NCBI RefSeq assembly: GCF_026230195.1
Contig: NZ_CP036501.1
Location: 1,550,001 to 1,614,000, forward strand
DNA: 64,000 nt
From: Candidatus Paraluminiphilus aquimaris
GTDB taxonomy: Bacteria > Pseudomonadota > Gammaproteobacteria > Pseudomonadales > Halieaceae
Reading direction: 5' to 3'
The position numbers and the translations under genes are program-made. Of this stretch, positions 17,207 through 26,934 are shown piece by piece. Under the pieces are notes generated by a model that did not search any database, was not told the DNA's origin, and saw only the letters and a list, made by a program, of their open reading frames with translations. Numbering within the stretch: the stretch's first letter is position 1; each line of letters begins with the position of its first letter.

Positions 17207-18499
17207 ATGAGTGGTATTTCAGAGCACGACGAGTTCTCGACCCATGCAGTGCCTACCGATGCCCGAGTTGCGACCTTCAGAGTGGCTGCGGTGTCATCGA
17301 TGGTGTCCTTTTCCCTGCCTACATTCATAGCGGGTATTGAAGTCGCCTACGGCGTAGGGGAGGCCATGGCCCTCTGGGCTATCTTAGGCGGCTCGTTTAT
17401 CATTTTCCTTGTTGGCTGGCTTATGGGCTCGATTGGTGCCCGCACAGGCTTTAACTCTTATCTGCTCGTTCGGCTGGCCTTTGGTGACACGGGCGCACGA
17501 ATCGTTAATCTCGCGTTCTCCATTTCTTTACTCGGTTGGTTCGGTATAAACCTGAATCTGTTTGGCCGTGCCATCGCGGGCCTGAGTAGTGATGTCTTGG
17601 GTGTTGTTCCGCCGGAGCTTCTCGTCACGATTTGTGCGAGTGTGTTGATCACGGTGACGACCATTATTGGGTTTCGGGCGATCAATTTTGTGTCGACTTT
17701 GATGATCCCTGTTCTCATGTTGGTTGCCGTGGTGTTCTTGGCCGCGGTTGTTGGGCAAGGTGGGAGTCATTCGATAATGTCAGAAACCCAAATGAGTCTC
17801 GGGGACGGTATCTCCTCCATTGTCGGCTCGATTGTTATCGGCTGCATCATTATGCCCGACATCACGCGCTTCTTGAGGTCGTCTAATGGGGCGCTTGTGA
17901 CAAGCGGCGCAAGCTACATGGTGTTTCAGCCCTTTGTAATGTGGGTGGGGGCAAGTGCCGCTTTTGCTTTGGCGACCGATGACATCACAACAATCATGTT
18001 GACGCTGGGTTTGGGGCTTGGCGCTTTTGCCATCATTATCGCGGGCTCTTGGGTGCTCAATGCACTGAACCTTTACAGTGCTGTGCTTGGCGTAACGGCG
18101 TCTTTTCCTCGGGTTAACGCTAGAAACACGGCTATTTTACTCGGTGCTTTGGGCGTTACCGCCGGATTGATGAATATTCTCGACTCGTTCGTTGAGTTTC
18201 TTTTCTATCTGTCGATTGTATTTATTCCGGTGGCAGGCGTGGTGATCGTTGATCATTTTGTAGTGCGCCAGAGTCATTACTCGGTCGACGTGGTCGCAGA
18301 CAATCAGCCACTTAATGCGCGGGGTTTATTCGCGTGGTTTACGGGTGCCGCCGTTGCATTGGCAGGGTCCGAGGGGTTGATTGTAAGTGTCACCACGGTA
18401 GCTGCAATCGACGCGATGATAGTTTCGGCTTTGCTTTATTTTGTGCTCGCAAAAGCCCTGGGTCCGCGACCTTCAGCTCACAATGGGACGGGTCAATAG
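17207..18499 (+). CDS. NCS1-family (CodB/Fur-type) permease
   Basis: A 430-residue inner-membrane carrier with about 12 hydrophobic segments. The first helices (SFSLPTFIAGIEVAYGVG, then GSIGARTGFNSYLLVRLAFG) and FGINLNLFGRAI match the cytosine/purine/allantoin/hydantoin transporter family NCS1. Either ATG 17207 or GTG 17195 could be the start; neither has a good ribosome site and ATG is chosen. It ends one base before the hydantoinase-type gene, and DUF917 follows, so the three are almost certainly an operon. A hydantoin- or thiohydantoin-like heterocycle is the likely cargo, by context. Confidence 0.85.
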   Translation: MSGISEHDEFSTHAVPTDARVATFRVAAVSSMVSFSLPTFIAGIEVAYGVGEAMALWAILGGSFIIFLVGWLMGSIGARTGFNSYLLVRLAFGDTGARIVNLAFSISLLGWFGINLNLFGRAIAGLSSDVLGVVPPELLVTICASVLITVTTIIGFRAINFVSTLMIPVLMLVAVVFLAAVVGQGGSHSIMSETQMSLGDGISSIVGSIVIGCIIMPDITRFLRSSNGALVTSGASYMVFQPFVMWVGASAAFALATDDITTIMLTLGLGLGAFAIIIAGSWVLNALNLYSAVLGVTASFPRVNARNTAILLGALGVTAGLMNILDSFVEFLFYLSIVFIPVAGVVIVDHFVVRQSHYSVDVVADNQPLNARGLFAWFTGAAVALAGSEGLIVSVTTVAAIDAMIVSALLYFVLAKALGPRPSAHNGTGQ

Positions 18500-18500
18500 T

Positions 18501-20042
18501 ATGCGTATTGGGCTCGATGTCGGCGGTACGCACACCGATGCCGTCTTAATGGATGGGCAGCGGGTGGTGGCGCACACGAAAGCAATAACCACGGCCGATG
18601 TCGGGTCGGGTATCGAAACGGCGCTCGAGACGATCCTCAGCGGCGTAAGCCCCACTGATGTAGAGCTTCTCACCATTGGTACGACACAATTCACCAACGC
18701 CGTAGTTGAGCGAAAGCACTTATCCACGGTTGCTGCGGTGCGCGTTTGTCTCCCTGCCGGACGCGGGCTTCTACCCCGTGCGGATTGGCCTGCAGATCTC
18801 GTGAGAGCAACGGATGGTGGAAATTATTTAATCCATGGTGGGCACTTATACGACGCTCGTGAGCTTGCGCCGGTCAAGGAGGCGGAGCTTGACGAACTAT
18901 TGCGGACACTCGCGAGCACGAAACCGAGTGCGGTTGTTATTTCGTGTGCGTTTTCCCCTTCGCAACCCGAGCTGGAACAGCGTCTCGCGGCGCAAATAGC
19001 AAAGGCGTTACCAGCGAGTCGTGTTATCGCGTCCCATACTATGGGTGGACTGGGTTTAATCGAACGTGAAAATGCGTCTATTTTGAACGCCGCGTTACTG
19101 AATTTTGCTGACCACGTTGCGTCTGCGCTTGTCGCTTCGAGTGCGCGTCTGGGTTTGCGATGCCCCGTTTATGTGAGTCAGAACGACGGCACTCTGATCG
19201 ATTTAGAGCGCGTGAGACAGTATCCAGCGTTGACCTTCGCGTCTGGACCCACCAATTCACTCCGTGGCGCCTGGGCGCTTACCGGGCTTTCAGATGCCTT
19301 GGTTATCGACGTCGGCGGTACGACGTCTGATATTGGCGTGCTGAAAAATGGATTCCCAAGGCAATCTAACCTTGTGATCGATGTGGGCGGTGCGCGGACC
19401 AATTTCCGAATGCCAGACGTTTTAGCGATTGGGTTGGGTGGTGGCAGCGAGATAGGCGAGGGCGGTGTCAGTTGCGGTCCACAGTCGGTTGCCCGAGAGC
19501 TCAGGGAAAAAGCCCTTTGTTTTGGTGGCGAGGTCATGACACTTACAGATATTGCCGTGTCTCAGGGGCGACTGACGATTACTAGCGCCGTTGAACCTCA
19601 TCCTGTGGATGCTGAAGTTTGTACTGCGGTCGATCGGCTTATTCTTGAAAAGTTAAATGCGGCGGTAGATCTTATGAAGCCCGGTGGTGCGATATTGCCA
19701 GTTGTGTTGGTTGGCGGGGGTGCGCCGCTTATTCCGGGCGACACCCTTGCAGATTGTCCGATCATTCGCCCTCAGTATGCGGACGTCGCAAACGCTATTG
19801 GCGCGTCAATTGCGCAAGTGAGCGGTGAGGCAGAGGGCTTACATGTGCTCACAAGTCAGTCGCGAAGTGAGATGATCGATCAGTTGACGCGTGAAGCAAC
19901 CGAGCGTGCGATAGCCGCCGGAGCTGCCGAGGCGAGCATTACTACAGTCGATGTCGAAGAGATCGATATTCCCTATATGGCGAATGAAACGACCCAAATT
20001 AGTGTTCGCGTTGTTGGCGATCTCTTGTTGGGAGCAAACTAG
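18501..20042 (+). CDS. Hydantoinase/oxoprolinase-family protein (HyuA-like)
   Basis: A 513-residue ATP-dependent amidohydrolase-type protein. The N-terminal actin-like phosphate loop is MRIGLDVGGTHTDAV, a second nucleotide site is VIDVGGTTSDIGVL (about residue 269), and SGPTNSLRGAW lies between them. HyuA/oxoprolinase members hydrolyse cyclic amides at the cost of ATP. It is shorter than classical N-methylhydantoinase A (about 690 aa), which fits the group that pairs with DUF917. ATG 18501 is preferred over an in-frame ATG at 18483, because the protein then starts at the conserved MRIGLDVGG. It starts two bases after the permease ends and stops three bases before the DUF917 gene. Confidence 0.85.
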   Translation: MRIGLDVGGTHTDAVLMDGQRVVAHTKAITTADVGSGIETALETILSGVSPTDVELLTIGTTQFTNAVVERKHLSTVAAVRVCLPAGRGLLPRADWPADLVRATDGGNYLIHGGHLYDARELAPVKEAELDELLRTLASTKPSAVVISCAFSPSQPELEQRLAAQIAKALPASRVIASHTMGGLGLIERENASILNAALLNFADHVASALVASSARLGLRCPVYVSQNDGTLIDLERVRQYPALTFASGPTNSLRGAWALTGLSDALVIDVGGTTSDIGVLKNGFPRQSNLVIDVGGARTNFRMPDVLAIGLGGGSEIGEGGVSCGPQSVARELREKALCFGGEVMTLTDIAVSQGRLTITSAVEPHPVDAEVCTAVDRLILEKLNAAVDLMKPGGAILPVVLVGGGAPLIPGDTLADCPIIRPQYADVANAIGASIAQVSGEAEGLHVLTSQSRSEMIDQLTREATERAIAAGAAEASITTVDVEEIDIPYMANETTQISVRVVGDLLLGAN

Positions 20043-20045
20043 TTG

Positions 20046-21137
20046 ATGAAAATTTACGCAACCGACCTTGATGATTTAGCACTTGGCGCCGTCTTTTTGG
20101 CAACGGGTGGCGGGGGTGATCCCTACTTACCGACATTGATTGCCAAGCAGACGCTTGAGCAGACGGGGCCCGCGACCCTCATCGACGCTGAGGCACTGAG
20201 TGATGAGGCCTTCGTGGTGCCTGTAGGAGGTGTTGGCGCCCCTACTGTGTCGTTAGAGTTGTTGCCGTCGATCGATGAGGCATCACGTGTTCTGGATGCC
20301 TACGTAACACTGATTAGTAAAGAGATAGATGCGGTTGCTTCGTTTGAGATAGGCGGGGGGAATTCATTGATTCCTCTCATGGCGGCAGCCGTACGGGGAC
20401 TGCCCGTCATTGACGGTGATGGTATGGGCCGAGCTTTCCCCGAGGCACAAATGATGAGCTACGCCATCTCGGGCGTAAAACCAACGCCTGCGCTAGCAAT
20501 GGACTACGCGGGCAATACAGCACTTTTTGATACCTCAGATACCACAACCTATGAGCACCACATTCGATCGTTTGCCGCCGCCGCAGGTGGAATGGTCACC
20601 GTCGCCGAGCATCCGATGACGGGGGCACAATTGAAACGTTCTGTCATTCCGAAAACCGTGAGCTTCTCCCTGACCTTGGGGCGCCTACTGCGTGAAAAAA
20701 GAGGCCCGATTGGCGATCTACTGCCTCTGCTTCGTGACGTGTTCGCCGATTCGGTCTATGGCGCTGTCCATCAAATTTTTACAGGTAAGGTCTCGGGTAA
20801 GAGCACCCGTACCGTCGGCGGTTACGATATTGGGGAGCTTTCCATCGAGTGTTTTGACGACCCGACTGCTGTCTGCAATATCACCATTAAGAACGAATAC
20901 TTAGTGGCAACTGCCGGCGGAAAGCCACTCGCCATGGTGCCTGACTTAATTGTGATCGTTGATGCCGAGACGACGACGCCAATTAATGCAGAGCGACTTC
21001 ACTTCGGGCAGCGCGTGGCGGTGCTTGCAGTTGGTGCACCTGATTTTTATCAAACCCCCGAGGCGCTGGCGGCCACACAACCTCGTTGTTTTGGCATCGA
21101 TCTCGATTACACGCCACTGGCTTCATTGGTGAGGTGA
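20046..21137 (+). CDS. DUF917 (S-methyl-thiohydantoin desulfurase-type) protein
   Basis: A 363-residue cytoplasmic protein with the DUF917 signature ATGGGGDPYLP near residues 19-29, VPVGGVGAPTV, FEIGGGNS and LPVIDGDGMGRAFPEAQM. The family is now named after a thiohydantoin desulfurase activity, and many members sit beside hydantoinase-type genes, as here. GGGAG upstream supports ATG 20046 over the TTG three bases earlier. It is the last gene of the permease-hydantoinase operon and converges with the RND pump gene eight bases away. A role in opening or desulfurising a five-membered heterocycle is inferred from family and context. Confidence 0.8.
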   Translation: MKIYATDLDDLALGAVFLATGGGGDPYLPTLIAKQTLEQTGPATLIDAEALSDEAFVVPVGGVGAPTVSLELLPSIDEASRVLDAYVTLISKEIDAVASFEIGGGNSLIPLMAAAVRGLPVIDGDGMGRAFPEAQMMSYAISGVKPTPALAMDYAGNTALFDTSDTTTYEHHIRSFAAAAGGMVTVAEHPMTGAQLKRSVIPKTVSFSLTLGRLLREKRGPIGDLLPLLRDVFADSVYGAVHQIFTGKVSGKSTRTVGGYDIGELSIECFDDPTAVCNITIKNEYLVATAGGKPLAMVPDLIVIVDAETTTPINAERLHFGQRVAVLAVGAPDFYQTPEALAATQPRCFGIDLDYTPLASLVR

Positions 21138-21145
21138 GAAATTAT

Positions 21146-24100
21146 CTATTGAATAAGCGGCGTGTCCTCGCTGCCCGAGACGGCCTCTTTTTCGCTGCCT
21201 AGCAGAGAAGAGAAATCTTCAAGGATCACGTACAGAGCAGGTATCAAGATAAGCGTCACGCCCGTAGCCAAAATAACACCAAAGCCCAGCGAAACAGCCA
21301 GCGGCACAAACGGCGCAGTATCGAAGTCCCGGGTAACCATCAGTGGCATCAGTCCCATGAAAGTCGTTACTGAGGTCAAGAAAATTGGCCTGAAACGTGA
21401 CATACCTGAGTCAATGACCGCGTCATGCAAGTTCATTTTATGAATGCGTCGATTTCGATTAATGAAATCAACAAGGACAAGGCTGGAGTTAATCACAACG
21501 CCCGCTAAAGCGATCATCCCAAGGAGCGAGAAGAAAACGAGGTCATAATTCATGATCTGGTGGCCGATGATCGCGCCAATAAACCCAAAGGGGATGCTCG
21601 CCATTACGACGAGAGGTTGAAGGTATGACTTCAGGGGTACGGCGAGCAACGTATAGATAACCATGAGGGCCACAAGGCTTGAACTAACGAGTCCGCTTAT
21701 TGCACGTGCGCGTTCCTCAGCCTCGCCTGCTTGCCCCACTGTTACGCCTGGGTATGCCTCGATAATACGCGGCACATGTGTTCTGAATACTTCTAGGAGT
21801 ATTGTTTCAGGCGCCACTTTATCGCGATTCGCTGAGGCAATAACATTAATGGTTCGTTGGCCGTCGGTGCGATTAATCGTCGAGTTGCCGGTGGTCGGCG
21901 CAAGCTCTGCCACCGACAGTGCGGGCACCTCAGTGCCGTCTGCGAGTCGGATACTCATGTTTTCGAGGCTTGCCAGCGACGTACGGTCTTCTTTTGGGAA
22001 GCGCACCATAACGCGTACGTCATCTCTTCCACGCTGAACGCGTTGGGCTTCGTGACCGTAGAAGGCGTCGCGTATTTGATTCCCTAGATCCGCCTGCGTC
22101 AGGCCCAGCGTTTCGGCTTCTGGTCGTATACGCATGGCGAGCTCACGCTTACCCGACCGGTAGGTATTACTGATATCGTAAAGGCCATCATAGCCTTGGA
22201 GGACCTCGGTAAGTTCAGCCGCCGCGCGGCCCAGCTGTTCGATGTCCCGTCCGCGTAATTCGAGATCGATATCCTCTCCAAGGGATACGGCGTCCGCTGA
22301 GAAGCTCAGCTCCACTACATCGGGGAGGGGGGGCGTCATATCTCGCCAGAGGTTCACCACTTCTTGTGGTGTCATCCCGCCCCGCTCTCTAAAGGGCACA
22401 AGGTTCAGAGAGACCTCAGCTACATGCGACCCTGTGGCGCCGGTCATCACCAAGGCGCCTTGTGTGATGGCCACCCCTACAGAAGAAAGCTCATTTTTAA
22501 AGGTTGATGTACCGTCAGTGCGCTCGCCGTCCACGATACGACGTGTCGCTTCACCTGAGGCTTGAAGCTTCCTCACAATGGCTTGTGTGCCAGCGAGTGG
22601 ATAACCCTCGGGCATGACGACTCTGGCGACGACATTGTTTCCTGAGACTGAGGGAAAGAACTGAAAAACGACTCTTCCACTTGCCATCATGCCGCCCATG
22701 ACGATCATCAGGGCCAAAGCGATAGCAAATGTGGTGTATCGATTTTCAATACCCCATTCAATCCAGCCTTTGTAGTGGGTATGGGCAAAATGTTCGAGCG
22801 ATCCTGCGATACGATCCTGAAAGCGTTCCCAGCGCTTGCCAAAGCCTGACTCGCGCTTCGTATTACTCCGGTGTGCTAGGTGGGACGGCAAAATCAATTG
22901 TGATTCCACGATGCTGAAAATGAGGCACAGTACGACGGTGCCACCGATCGATATAAAGAACTGCCCAAGATTACTGTCAACGTTCAGAAGCGGCATAAAG
23001 GCGGCAATGGTCGTTAACACGCCAAAAAATACGGGGACCGCCACCTCACTGGTGCCCTCGATAGCGGCACTTCTTGCATCCATGCCACTTTGCTCTTTCG
23101 TATAAATTCGCTCACCCACTACGATAGCGTCGTCCACCACAACACCGAGCGATAAGAGCAGCCCCATCAGCGAAAGCGTACTGATACTCAGGTCGGTAGC
23201 GGGGAATAGGGCGATAGCGCCGAAAATGGCGACAGGAATTCCAGCGCTCACCCAAAGCGCAAGTCTGACGCGCAGGAATAAACTAAGGCTGATAATGACC
23301 AGTAGCAAGCCGCCAAGTGCGTTGTTGATCATGGTGCCCAGTCGACCGATAAGCTCGTCTGCCTCGTTGTTCCAGACGGTGAAGTGGATCCCTTCAGGGA
23401 GCTCCCGCTCTTTTGCGGCAACGTAGTCGATGACCGCTTCCGAAATCTTAATCGTGTCGTCACTACCGATACGAAATATCTGAATCATCATGGCCTGTTC
23501 GCCATTAAATTCACCGTATTGGTCTAGCTCCTCGAATCCGTCAACGATGTGAGCAATATCTTTGAGTAATAAACGCGCTCCGCTCGCCTCGCGTGCAACA
23601 ACGATATTTTCCAAATCTTCGCCACGATAGCGTTGCCCGGTGCTTCGAAGTCTTATCTCCCCCGCATCCGCTTTTACTGCGCCGCCCGGAATATCCACAC
23701 TGGAGCTGCGAATCGCCTGGGCAATTTGAGCCAGCGTCAGTTGATGGCGTCGTAGCGTCGCCTCTGAGACTTCGACTGAAATTTCATCGGGCCGCATGTA
23801 AAGCGTCTCAACGAGGCTGACTTCAGGCAATTCAAGTAAATCCGTTCGAATGGACTGCGTGATATTTTTCAGTGAGCGCTCGTCGGTGTCTCCGTGAACG
23901 GCGATCTGGGCAACCATACTGCGCATCGTGACCTGGGATACGATAGGTCGCTCGGTGTTGGCAGGAAAGGTTGAGATAGCGTTGACTTGGGCTTTGATGT
24001 CATCCAGCGCTTTGGCTTTGTCGGCCTTCATATCGAGCTCAATGGCTACGCTGCATGCGCCCTCAGCTGCGGTTGTTTTAACTTTCAATATGTTTTCAAT

Positions 24101-24322
24101 ACCGTCGATCGACTCCTCGATCCGTGTGCAAACGCCCGTCTCGACTTCCGCGGGTGCGGCACCTAAATAGGGGACCATAACCGTCACCACCGGCGCTTCG
24201 ACGTTAGGAAATTCTTCTTTTCGTACGTCCTGAAGTGCCAGTAAACCCGAGGCAATCAGGATGAACATGAGCAGATTTGCAGCGATGGGGTTATCAACGA
24301 ACCATGCGATTAGTTTTGGCAT
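21146..24322 (-). CDS. RND-family efflux pump, AcrB/HAE1-like inner-membrane subunit
   Basis: A 1058-residue transporter. It shows the N-terminal helix (IAWFVDNPIAANLLMFILIA), two large periplasmic porter loops and twelve transmembrane helices in the usual 1+5 / 1+5 arrangement. LSLGVVVDDAIVVGERIY is the proton-relay helix 4 region with the paired aspartates of the HAE1 family, and GMIALAGVVINSSLVLVDF is its counterpart in the second half. It should export hydrophobic compounds with proton antiport. It is translated after the adaptor gene, which ends 10 bases upstream. No outer-membrane channel gene (TolC-like) is in the window, so a channel encoded elsewhere is expected. Confidence 0.95.
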   Translation of the reverse strand: MPKLIAWFVDNPIAANLLMFILIASGLLALQDVRKEEFPNVEAPVVTVMVPYLGAAPAEVETGVCTRIEESIDGIENILKVKTTAAEGACSVAIELDMKADKAKALDDIKAQVNAISTFPANTERPIVSQVTMRSMVAQIAVHGDTDERSLKNITQSIRTDLLELPEVSLVETLYMRPDEISVEVSEATLRRHQLTLAQIAQAIRSSSVDIPGGAVKADAGEIRLRSTGQRYRGEDLENIVVAREASGARLLLKDIAHIVDGFEELDQYGEFNGEQAMMIQIFRIGSDDTIKISEAVIDYVAAKERELPEGIHFTVWNNEADELIGRLGTMINNALGGLLLVIISLSLFLRVRLALWVSAGIPVAIFGAIALFPATDLSISTLSLMGLLLSLGVVVDDAIVVGERIYTKEQSGMDARSAAIEGTSEVAVPVFFGVLTTIAAFMPLLNVDSNLGQFFISIGGTVVLCLIFSIVESQLILPSHLAHRSNTKRESGFGKRWERFQDRIAGSLEHFAHTHYKGWIEWGIENRYTTFAIALALMIVMGGMMASGRVVFQFFPSVSGNNVVARVVMPEGYPLAGTQAIVRKLQASGEATRRIVDGERTDGTSTFKNELSSVGVAITQGALVMTGATGSHVAEVSLNLVPFRERGGMTPQEVVNLWRDMTPPLPDVVELSFSADAVSLGEDIDLELRGRDIEQLGRAAAELTEVLQGYDGLYDISNTYRSGKRELAMRIRPEAETLGLTQADLGNQIRDAFYGHEAQRVQRGRDDVRVMVRFPKEDRTSLASLENMSIRLADGTEVPALSVAELAPTTGNSTINRTDGQRTINVIASANRDKVAPETILLEVFRTHVPRIIEAYPGVTVGQAGEAEERARAISGLVSSSLVALMVIYTLLAVPLKSYLQPLVVMASIPFGFIGAIIGHQIMNYDLVFFSLLGMIALAGVVINSSLVLVDFINRNRRIHKMNLHDAVIDSGMSRFRPIFLTSVTTFMGLMPLMVTRDFDTAPFVPLAVSLGFGVILATGVTLILIPALYVILEDFSSLLGSEKEAVSGSEDTPLIQ

Positions 24323-24332
24323 TGTTTACGGC

Positions 24333-25499
24333 TCAGTTGATAACTTGCACGGGCATGCCTTCTACAACGAACTGTAGAGGCGATATGTTCACGTGTTCAC
24401 CCTTTTCCAGCCCGTCTGATAGGAGGACCTCGTCCGCGGTGAGTTGGAAAATTTGAACATGCCGGAAGTGCAATTGATCGTTTTCGTCGATAACCATGAC
24501 CGTATCGTCCGCTCTCAATGCAGTTCTCGGAATGCGAACGAGCCCCTCGGCATCCCGTCCCGATATGGTGGCATCCACGAATAGACCGAGCGGTAATTGA
24601 ACGCCTCTGTCGCTGGTTGTCTCGCTAACCTCAGCGATGACGTGTAGGAAGCGACTTCGTGTCGAGATATCTCCCTCAGTGCGAGTCAGCGTTGCCTCCC
24701 AAGTCTGCTCTGCACCTGCAAAATTCGCAGTGAGAGTGACCTGAGCTGGATTTTCACCTGCGCTGCCCACATTGGCATATTGCGGCGCAAGGTAAGCGAG
24801 TTGAGCGTCGGCGAGCGGCAGTTTGACCTCGAGTCGCTCGGTGTCATAAACGGTCGCAATACTTGCGCCCTTTTGCAGGAATTGGCCAACGTCAACGGAC
24901 TCGTTGCGCACGCGGCCATTGAAGGGAGCCCTGATGAGCGTGCGCTCAAGATCAATATTGGCGCGCTCGAGCGCCGCTGTGGCCTCCATCGCCGATGCCT
25001 CAGCCACCGCAAGTAGGCGCTCTGCGCCCTGCAGGTCGGCCACGCTTGCGAGTTCATCCCCATAGAGCGCTCGCACACGCCCAGCTTCGAGACGTGCAAA
25101 ATTCAGCTCGGCTTGCGAGCGACTGAGACTCGCCTGGGCTCTATCCCTTGCGATTTCATAATCACGTGGATCAAGCTTTAGCAACGTATCGCCGAGTTGA
25201 AATTGACCACCCGATAACATCGTATCTGCCACGTAGATGACCTCACCAGCCACCTGCGCCAAGAGGTTTGTTTGCGAGCGTGGCTGCACATTCCCCTCTG
25301 AATAGACTTTCAGATTGACCGTCTCTGGCTCAACGGTTATCGCCCTGACAGCCACGGGAACAGGTTCCTTGACCGTTGTATCCAGCTCAGCCGTTGTGTT
25401 TATGAGTCCCAGGTAAATACCTGACGCGATGACAAGCACGATAAGGGGCGCAATAAGCTTCTTGAGCCGGAGTGAGCGCGGAGTAGGGCTTTGATTCAT
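24333..25499 (-). CDS. RND efflux periplasmic adaptor (membrane fusion protein)
   Basis: A 388-residue HlyD-like adaptor. An N-terminal membrane anchor (KKLIAPLIVLVIASGIYLGL) is followed by a lipoyl/barrel segment (VYSEGNVQPRSQTNLLAQVA), a coiled-coil hairpin rich in alanine, glutamate and arginine at about residues 118-185 (AQASLSRSQAELNFARLEAG), the second lipoyl half (LIRAPFNGRV) and a C-terminal barrel. It links the inner-membrane RND pump, whose gene follows 10 bases downstream, to an outer-membrane channel. The gene is 147 bases after the Rieske gene on the same strand, so a common transcript is possible. Confidence 0.92.
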   Translation of the reverse strand: MNQSPTPRSLRLKKLIAPLIVLVIASGIYLGLINTTAELDTTVKEPVPVAVRAITVEPETVNLKVYSEGNVQPRSQTNLLAQVAGEVIYVADTMLSGGQFQLGDTLLKLDPRDYEIARDRAQASLSRSQAELNFARLEAGRVRALYGDELASVADLQGAERLLAVAEASAMEATAALERANIDLERTLIRAPFNGRVRNESVDVGQFLQKGASIATVYDTERLEVKLPLADAQLAYLAPQYANVGSAGENPAQVTLTANFAGAEQTWEATLTRTEGDISTRSRFLHVIAEVSETTSDRGVQLPLGLFVDATISGRDAEGLVRIPRTALRADDTVMVIDENDQLHFRHVQIFQLTADEVLLSDGLEKGEHVNISPLQFVVEGMPVQVIN

Positions 25500-25646
25500 T
25501 GTAGGTCTCGTATCATTACAGCGTGTGGGCCTTCCTTTTCCCGCGGCAACTATACGCTTTATGAGCAGTTGGCCGTCTCATTCCAATCAATTACGACAAT
25601 AAGTAGATAGCGAGCCTACCGATAACGAAAAGCAGATCACCGGTGG

Positions 25647-26747
25647 CTAGATGGGTAATCCCTCGTCAATAGCATGGTTTCGCTCCGCGGGCGTTTGTAC
25701 ACCGGGTACGTGGTAAAGACCATTCACTGCGTCTTGGGTGGACTTTACGTCGGCTCGATCCGCGTAGAACTGGCTATACCACTTACGGCCCTTAAGGAAG
25801 GGACCTTCCGTTTTCATTGCCATTGGCTTTAGAGCGGGTTTCTTATGCTGCCAGATTTCAAAGTCTTTGGAGAAGGCCTCCAATGCACCGGCTTGGATGG
25901 CTTTCGCCATTTCTTTATCTTCTGCGGTGATGGTGCCGGTTGCGGATTTGACGAGACACCCGTGCCAGGCCTTGATTCTCCCGTCACCTATGGGCGTGTT
26001 CGCGATCATTTCGAACTGCGTTGCGTCGCCCCAGACTTGCTTCGACAGTAAAACGCCGGGTCCGGTATACCACGTTGTCGTGTACAACATGGCGCCGCCA
26101 TAGAGTGTCATTGCACCACCTTGACGTTGAATTAAAACATGGTCCCGCATTTCGTTTTCAAAATATTCGCAGGGTGCGCCGTGGGTGGGTCCTAGGTGTC
26201 GGTTATCGCACATGTTATCGAGGACTTCCTGCGGGTGTAGATCTAGTTCTGGTAGGTGGTCAAGGTCCCAGTGCACCCAGCCTCCCTCGTCCCACTGCTC
26301 GAGATAGGGCGGCGCATAATCCGGGGCTGCACCCTCTTCATCAAACCACATCATGATGCATCCCATGTTATCGACAACGGGGTAGGAACGAATCGACGCA
26401 GATTTAGGGCAGGGGCCATCGTGATAGGGGATATCGTCGACCTGCCCCTCGGAGTTGTAGCGCCAGCCGTGATAAGGGCAGCGAATCGAATCTCCCTCGA
26501 CATGTTTACCGCCAACATCGGCAACAATGAGCATCGCACTGGTGTTTTTGGCGAGGTGAGTCCCCATATGTTTGCAATACGCGTCAAGCATCACAGGGTT
26601 GCCACTTTCGCCTCTGTAAAGGGCGAAGTCACGGCCGAAAAAGGTAACTCCGATAGGGCCGTTATCAATCTCCCGACTCTCCGCCACGATGAACCATCCT
26701 CGAGGATAGGTGTTGGGGCCAAGGCCATACTCTGCTGCTGTTGCCAC
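25647..26747 (-). CDS. Rieske non-heme iron oxygenase, alpha-subunit-like (KshA-type family)
   Basis: A 366-residue protein with a Rieske [2Fe-2S] domain (CKH at residues about 54-56 and CPYHGW about 22 residues on) and a catalytic mononuclear-iron motif, D-x2-H-x4-H in CDNRHLGPTH. Such proteins add O2 to hydrophobic rings and need an external reductase. The start is GTG 26747, because AGGAG lies seven bases before it; a longer frame continues upstream but only antisense to the next gene. It differs from the other two Rieske proteins here: the pocket-side helix reads LDNMCDNRH, not ENAVDAAH. It is divergent from two acyl-CoA dehydrogenase genes. A steroid or terpenoid substrate is suggested by context only. 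Confidence 0.8.
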   Translation of the reverse strand: MATAAEYGLGPNTYPRGWFIVAESREIDNGPIGVTFFGRDFALYRGESGNPVMLDAYCKHMGTHLAKNTSAMLIVADVGGKHVEGDSIRCPYHGWRYNSEGQVDDIPYHDGPCPKSASIRSYPVVDNMGCIMMWFDEEGAAPDYAPPYLEQWDEGGWVHWDLDHLPELDLHPQEVLDNMCDNRHLGPTHGAPCEYFENEMRDHVLIQRQGGAMTLYGGAMLYTTTWYTGPGVLLSKQVWGDATQFEMIANTPIGDGRIKAWHGCLVKSATGTITAEDKEMAKAIQAGALEAFSKDFEIWQHKKPALKPMAMKTEGPFLKGRKWYSQFYADRADVKSTQDAVNGLYHVPGVQTPAERNHAIDEGLPI

Positions 26748-26754
26748 GGTGAGT

Positions 26755-26759
26755 CTCCT
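26755..26759 (-). promoter_or_regulatory. Ribosome binding site AGGAG deciding the Rieske GTG start
   Basis: AGGAG on the minus strand lies seven bases before GTG 26747. It supports the shorter 366-residue protein over a frame that continues upstream. Confidence 0.75.
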
Positions 26760-26923
26760 GTCCGCGCCTGGTGACGCTATTATTCCCTGCAATGGAGATA
26801 AACTAGGTGAAATGCGGACTTCGGTCAAAACACGAAGGCGCCGTTGCGTAGACAAAAAGGACGATGACACAAAGGTGTGTGCCAACGAGCATGGGCGCCC
26901 TAAAGTAGCCTGCGAACGCCTCG

Positions 26924-26928
26924 AGGAG
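26924..26928 (+). promoter_or_regulatory. Ribosome binding site AGGAG deciding a TTG start
   Basis: AGGAG is six bases before TTG 26935. From there the protein reads MYNEELTQFRAET, the usual start of an acyl-CoA dehydrogenase. Upstream in-frame ATG codons give an arginine- and lysine-rich leader with no resemblance to the family. Confidence 0.65.
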
Positions 26929-26934
26929 TTTGGT

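Noticed and set aside
26256-26774. 172-codon plus-strand frame antisense to the first Rieske gene
   Set aside because: Same reason: a shadow frame without a recognisable domain.
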